Below, piece after piece: positions 6,388 through 8,491 of a DNA stretch of 8,491 nt. Position numbers and translations under genes: made by a program. The notes beneath the pieces are model-generated. The model saw only the letters and a list, made by a program, of their open reading frames with translations. It searched no databases and was not told where the DNA came from. Numbering within the stretch: position 1 is the first letter of the stretch; each line of letters starts with the position of its first letter. Origin of the DNA: an uncultured Prevotella sp. (GTDB taxonomy: Bacteria > Bacteroidota > Bacteroidia > Bacteroidales > Bacteroidaceae); assembly GCA_946623195.1 (NCBI GenBank), contig CAMOQW010000071.1, positions 1 through 8,491 of the forward strand, in the 5' to 3' direction.

Positions 6388-7632
6388 GTCGTCTTGGTGA
6401 ATCAGTTTGAAGAGCTTGTCGCTGGGGCGCACCTTTTCCGGTACGGCGATAGAGACCTTCGTGCCCTGTTGGGCAGTTTCGACGGGGCCGTGGTCATCGT
6501 GTATCTCTGTGGCGGTGACATAGAGTGCCCCAGTGGTTGGTCCGGTAATGAGCAGTCGGTCGCCTATCTGGAAGGTGTCGGCTTCTACCGTAAACTCCGC
6601 CACGCCCAACCGTGAGAAATACTTTACGCCTTTGCCGATATACTGTTTGCGCTCCGTAGCGTTCGACCCGTAGTTGGAGTTCCATTCCCCTAACAGCTGC
6701 CCTTGGTAGTAGCCATCCCAGAAACCACGGTTGAAGACGGTGGCCAGCCGTTCGTCCCAGCGGTCCTTCTTCGCTTCTGTGAACGTGCCGTCCAGCACAC
6801 TCTGTATGGCCTCGCGATAGCATTGTACGACGGTGAGCACATATTCAGGTCCGCGTGCACGGCCTTCTATCTTGAACACCCTGACACCGCTCTCCATCAT
6901 GCGGTCGATGAAGCGGATGGTCTTCAGGTCCTTGGGCGACATGATGTACTTATTGTCAATCTCCAGTTCTGTACCTGTCTCGCGGTCGGTGACGATATAG
7001 GAACGGCGGCAAATCTGCATGCAGGCCCCTCGGTTGGCCGAACGTCCCGTATTGTCGAGACTCATGTAGCACTTGCCGCTGATGGCCATGCAGAGTGCTC
7101 CGTGGCAGAACATCTCGATGCGTACCGGCTGGCCGGAAGGTCCCGTAATGTGCTGTTCCTCTATCTGGCGATAGATGTCGGCCACCTGTTCCATTTTCAG
7201 TTCACGGGCCAGCACCACCACATCGGCAAACTGGGCATAGAAGCGCAGTGCCTCGATGTTGGAGATGTTCAGCTGGGTGGAGAGGTGTACCTCCATGCCC
7301 TGCTGTCGGCAGTAGCTCATCACCGCGATGTCAGAAGCTATCACGGCGGATATTCCTGTCTCCACGGCAGCATCCACTATCTGGTGCATCAGGGGTATGT
7401 CCTCGCCATAGATAATGGTGTTGACGGTCAGGTAGGATTTCACGCCCGCCTCACGGCACTGAGTTGCAATGTCGCGCAGGTCGTCGATAGTGAAATGGTT
7501 GGCAGAATGGGAGCGCATATTCAACTGCTCCACGCCAAAGTAGACGCTACCGGCACCCGCCTTCAGGGCAGCCGCTAAGGAGTCGCGGCTGCCCACGGGG
7601 GCCATGATTTCAAAGTCGGAAATGTGATTCAT
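6385..7632 (-). CDS. U32-family protein, TrhP/YegQ-like (RNA hydroxylation type)
   Basis: The product has 415 residues from the Met at 7632. Upstream in-frame codons reach back to 7779 but run through the end of the preceding gene and give non-family sequence, so the first real motif, FEIMAPVGSRDSLAAALKAG, sets the start. Residues 173-191 match the U32 signature E-x-F-x2-G-A-L-C-x4-G-x-C-x-M-S exactly. Cysteines 181, 188, 204 and 208 (C-x6-C-x15-C-x3-C, with SANRGAC) are the likely 4Fe-4S ligands. EGRARGPEYV (256-265) is a second family motif, and residues 331-410 form the small beta-barrel typical of the C-terminal domain. Characterised relatives are RNA hydroxylation proteins such as TrhP (tRNA wobble uridine, prephenate-dependent) and RlhA (23S rRNA); older databases call them collagenase-like peptidases. 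Which RNA is modified here is not visible. The gene follows the GH43-like gene by 13 bp and precedes rnhB by 6 bp. Confidence 0.9.
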   Translation of the reverse strand: MNHISDFEIMAPVGSRDSLAAALKAGAGSVYFGVEQLNMRSHSANHFTIDDLRDIATQCREAGVKSYLTVNTIIYGEDIPLMHQIVDAAVETGISAVIASDIAVMSYCRQQGMEVHLSTQLNISNIEALRFYAQFADVVVLARELKMEQVADIYRQIEEQHITGPSGQPVRIEMFCHGALCMAISGKCYMSLDNTGRSANRGACMQICRRSYIVTDRETGTELEIDNKYIMSPKDLKTIRFIDRMMESGVRVFKIEGRARGPEYVLTVVQCYREAIQSVLDGTFTEAKKDRWDERLATVFNRGFWDGYYQGQLLGEWNSNYGSNATERKQYIGKGVKYFSRLGVAEFTVEADTFQIGDRLLITGPTTGALYVTATEIHDDHGPVETAQQGTKVSIAVPEKVRPSDKLFKLIHQDD

Positions 7633-7645
7633 GAGCTGTGTACTG

Positions 7646-8491
7646 TTATTCCCATCTGAATACGGCACCATTGCGTCGGGCCGGATCAGCACCGGGGAAG
7701 TCCATCGAGTAGGGACTACCCGTGGTGGGGCTCTTGCCGATATATTTGTGCGTTCGCATTGACATGAGCATGAATTCATGGTTCAGGTAGTCCTGCCAGA
7801 GGAATACCTCGGCCTTCAACTCATCGTTGGTCAGGCGCACGTCGCCGGCGATGCCATAGCCTGAGCAGAAGATGTAGCGACCGTCCTCACACTGGAGGAT
7901 CACCTTACCCTGCCCCTTGTCAATGATGCGGAAGTGGGTCTTGGCACTGTTGTCAGAGGGATGGCTGTCGTAGAGGAGTCCGTGGTCGAGGGCGATGGCG
8001 GGTCTGCCTGTAGCCAGATTGATGATGCGGAACCAGCGGTCGGCTGCCGACGGATTAGCCAGCGTCTTGCCGTAGGGGATGTTCTTGCTGCGATCGGCCT
8101 TGGGCTCCTGGACGGTGAAGTTGTCGAACTCGGCATAACCGCCCTGCTTGCCCTTACGGTTGAAACAGAACAAGGCATGGCGCGAGCCCTGAAAGGTGAT
8201 GAGCTGATACGACAGCGGCATCTCGCGCCCTAACGGGCGATAGTACTCGCCGTTGAGCGAGTACTCGTAGTGGGCCTTGTCGTGGTCGAAGTCGCCCACC
8301 ATGCGGAGCCACACCCTCTTAATAGGAGCGTCGCAGGACGCGATGCCCAGCGTGACGGTGTCGTTGGTGGCTTGCTCATAGCAGCGCAGGAGCAAGCCAT
8401 AGTGACCTTGCTCGATGCCAATCCAGGAGCAGGGCACGTTGATGTTGCCCAGTCCGGCCACGTCGCCTTCCTTCATGCCGCCCACATACAG
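7646..8491 (-). CDS. GH43-like glycoside hydrolase, C-terminal part, with beta-trefoil-like tail (5' end missing)
   Basis: The frame is open through the right edge, where it reads LYVGGMKEGDVAGL. The catalytic five-bladed propeller is therefore outside the window, and a GTG at 8485 is not the true start. Counted from that Val, residues 1-127 match the concanavalin-A-like C-terminal domain of GH43 beta-xylosidases and arabinofuranosidases: GMKEGDVAGL, WIGIEQ, VWLRMVGDFDHDKAHYEYSLNG, and AEFDNFTV. Residues 147-279 form a second domain with three similar stretches (WFRIINLATG, HFRIIDKGQGKVILQ, KYIGKSP near the end). It may be a beta-trefoil or carbohydrate-binding domain, but I do not recognise a family. 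The parent enzyme probably removes xylose or arabinose side chains outside the cytoplasm; the signal peptide is not visible. It ends 13 bp before the U32 start. GH43 is inferred from the accessory domain alone. Confidence 0.68.
   Translation of the reverse strand: MYVGGMKEGDVAGLGNINVPCSWIGIEQGHYGLLLRCYEQATNDTVTLGIASCDAPIKRVWLRMVGDFDHDKAHYEYSLNGEYYRPLGREMPLSYQLITFQGSRHALFCFNRKGKQGGYAEFDNFTVQEPKADRSKNIPYGKTLANPSAADRWFRIINLATGRPAIALDHGLLYDSHPSDNSAKTHFRIIDKGQGKVILQCEDGRYIFCSGYGIAGDVRLTNDELKAEVFLWQDYLNHEFMLMSMRTHKYIGKSPTTGSPYSMDFPGADPARRNGAVFRWE

Noticed and set aside
6703..7578. Open frame of 291 codons on the plus strand inside the U32 gene
   Set aside because: The minus-strand U32 gene has an exact family signature over the same bases; the plus-strand product is His/Val-rich with no recognisable motif.
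7633..7779. N-terminal extension of the U32 protein by 49 residues
   Set aside because: It overlaps the coding end of the GH43-like gene in another frame, and the family begins at the motif just after the Met at 7632.

Overview
The window looks like a chromosomal segment of a Bacteroidales bacterium, most likely a Prevotellaceae member of fairly high GC. The evidence is a pectin-utilisation gene set typical of that order, a short RpoE-type ECF sigma factor, and a promoter with the Bacteroidetes-specific TTTG / TAnnTTTG architecture. It contains seven genes (two cut by the window edges), one strong intrinsic terminator, one promoter and one start-codon hairpin. There are no rRNA, tRNA, CRISPR or insertion-sequence features that I can see.

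Region 1 (1-4751, plus strand) is the 3' end of a polysaccharide utilisation operon. It holds the C-terminal part of a family PL1 pectate lyase with a calcium-binding tail, a small secreted DUF3826-type protein, and a 1001-residue secreted two-module protein. The two-module protein joins a pectate-lyase-like beta-helix to a C-terminal module that I match tentatively to DUF6298, through a Pro/Thr-rich repeat linker. The genes are separated by 7 bp and by an ATGA overlap, so they are almost certainly co-transcribed. The operon ends at a 12-bp hairpin followed by a T tract. All three products are predicted to be exported and to act on pectin or a related glycan. No SusC/SusD pair is visible, so the rest of the locus should lie upstream.

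Region 2 (4794-5760, plus strand) is a small regulatory unit. A promoter embedded in the T-rich end of the terminator drives an ECF sigma factor. It is followed by an 84-residue protein resembling only the N-terminal, sigma-binding-like part of FecR-type anti-sigma factors, with no membrane segment. A 13-bp hairpin covers the start codon of this small gene.

Region 3 (5776-8491, minus strand, convergent with region 2) is a tight three-gene unit. In transcription order it holds the C-terminal end of a GH43-like glycosidase with an extra beta-trefoil-like tail, a U32-family protein of the iron-sulphur RNA-hydroxylation type, and ribonuclease HII. Gaps of 13 and 6 bp suggest co-transcription of a glycan enzyme with two RNA-related housekeeping genes.

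The most unusual points are the unassigned two-module protein with its in-frame tandem-repeat linker, the miniature anti-sigma-like protein and the hairpin over its start codon. Nothing here amounts to clear proof of a new system.
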